NCBI RefSeq assembly: GCF_013408565.1
Contig: NZ_JACBZX010000001.1
Coordinates: forward strand, 2,976,001-3,040,000
Direction: 5' to 3'
Length of the DNA: 64,000 nt
From: Janibacter alkaliphilus
GTDB taxonomy: Bacteria > Actinomycetota > Actinomycetes > Actinomycetales > Dermatophilaceae
Shown: positions 63,464 through 64,000 of the stretch, piece by piece
Numbering within the stretch: the first letter of the stretch is position 1
How the letters are laid out: every line of letters starts with the position of its first letter
The notes under the pieces: model-generated
The model's input: only the letters and a program-made list of their open reading frames with translations
Database searches by the model: none
What the model was told of the DNA's origin: nothing
Made by a program: the position numbers and the translations under genes

Positions 63464-64000
63464 GTGCACCGTGCACGGACGGCGGGCATGGTGCTCGCCC
63501 TGACCGCGACCCTCGTCGCCGCATGCTCGCGCGACGTCGCGGTGGAGCCGACGACACCGACCGGCAGCACCGCCGGGGCGACCTCGACGGCCACGCCGAC
63601 CGGCTCGGGCAGCAACGCCGGGAGCGGATCCAGCACCGCCGACGGAACCTCGAGCACCGTCGGCCCCGCGGACGTCCCGGACACCCTCCGGGTCGGCATC
63701 TCCTTCTCATCCCCCGGCATCGGCGAGCGCAGCAACGGCCGCACCACCGGCCTCGACGCCGATGTGGCCCGCTACGTCGCCCAGGCCATCGGCGCCGACC
63801 AGGTCTCCTTCGTCAACGCGCTGCCGAACCAACGCGAGACGCTGCTGGAGACCGACCAGGTCGACATGGTCGTCTCGTCCTACTCGATGACGCCGGAGCG
63901 GGCGCAGCGGGTGACCTTCGCCGGGCCCTACCTCAACACCGGGCAGGACCTGCTGGTCTCCGAGCGCAGCGCCGTCCGCGGCCCCGAGGACCTGCTCGGC
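63464..64000 (+). CDS. Lipoprotein solute-binding protein (SBP family 3), C-terminus beyond the window
   Basis: The first 179 residues are present. N-terminal signal HRARTAGMVLALTATLVAAC ends in a lipobox (LVAAC), then a Ser/Thr/Gly linker of ~45 residues. The SBP-3 domain begins DTLRVGISFSSPGIG, GLDADVARYVAQAIG, RETLLETDQVDMVVSSYSMTPERAQRVTFAGPY, which matches polar amino-acid binding proteins such as GluB. The GTG has AAGGGGG upstream. Its permease and ATPase would lie to the right. Confidence 0.88.
   Translation, partial: MHRARTAGMVLALTATLVAACSRDVAVEPTTPTGSTAGATSTATPTGSGSNAGSGSSTADGTSSTVGPADVPDTLRVGISFSSPGIGERSNGRTTGLDADVARYVAQAIGADQVSFVNALPNQRETLLETDQVDMVVSSYSMTPERAQRVTFAGPYLNTGQDLLVSERSAVRGPEDLLG

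Overview
This window is chromosomal DNA from a high-GC Gram-positive bacterium. Gene content and order point to an actinobacterium, probably an Intrasporangiaceae or Ornithinimicrobiaceae type; that family guess is inference. GC is very high and GTG starts are frequent. The order glnE-glnA2 ... panB ... RNase HI fusion - zinc-ribbon protein - Nif3 ... AhpE-type peroxiredoxin - DUF3052 ... aceE - PucR regulator - fabD - fabH - acpP - fabF - accD matches the core of the Mycobacterium tuberculosis Rv2221c-Rv2247 neighbourhood as I remember it.

Layout. Bases 1-7.7 kb (minus strand): an SDR dehydrogenase running off the left edge, pheT, pheS, a WXG-like/propeller-like protein, a TrmH-type RNA methyltransferase, rplT, rpmI and infC, whose start codon appears to be ATC. 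Bases 7.7-13.6 kb (minus): a tightly coupled operon hisD-hisC-hisB-unknown-hisH-priA-sseB-like. Bases 13.6-18 kb: glnE and an unadenylylatable-type glnA. Bases 18-29.2 kb: a secreted M6 metalloprotease, panB, a methyltransferase, map, polyphosphate glucokinase, an MBL-fold enzyme, an APC permease, the RNase P RNA gene, an RNB-domain RNase and yaaA. Bases 29.2-29.4 kb: an array of six palindromes spaced about 31 bp apart. Bases 29.4-37.9 kb (minus): metZ-rhodanese, a membrane protein, the RNase HI/zinc-ribbon/Nif3 cluster ending at a tRNA-Val gene, ynfA, ahpE-like, DUF3052 and two bacterial PH-domain proteins. Bases 38-44.9 kb: aceE, two secreted proteins, a secreted glycerophosphodiester phosphodiesterase and argG. 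Bases 45-51.5 kb (plus): the type II fatty-acid synthesis operon with its PucR-family regulator. Bases 51.5-53.9 kb: paired palindromes, DUF3145, a six-helix membrane protein, a small Pro/Trp-rich protein and tRNA-Met.

Bases 54,197-62,784: an 8.58-kb integrated mobile element bounded by a 6-bp direct repeat. It has split one host gene, whose two halves rejoin exactly in frame when the element is removed. It carries a large serine recombinase at the left end, three small translationally coupled ORFs, a HUH-endonuclease/helicase replication protein, a mobilisation module (mobC, a relaxase broken by a frameshift and an amber codon, and a nested mobB-like gene) and a mercury module (small Cys-rich transporter candidate, merA, divergent merR with a classic MerR operator). 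After the element comes the N-terminal half of the split gene and an incomplete lipoprotein solute-binding protein.

Two genome-scale habits are visible. At least a dozen genes have a TANNNT-like -10 box only 6-8 nt before the start codon and no Shine-Dalgarno sequence, which suggests leaderless mRNAs. Genes inside operons are joined by GTGA, ATGA or TGATG stop-start overlaps. The most unusual items are the mercury element with its eukaryotic-virus-like Rep architecture, the phased palindrome array, the ATC start of infC, the tRNA-Val/nif3 junction and the lipoyl-like tail fused to FabD.
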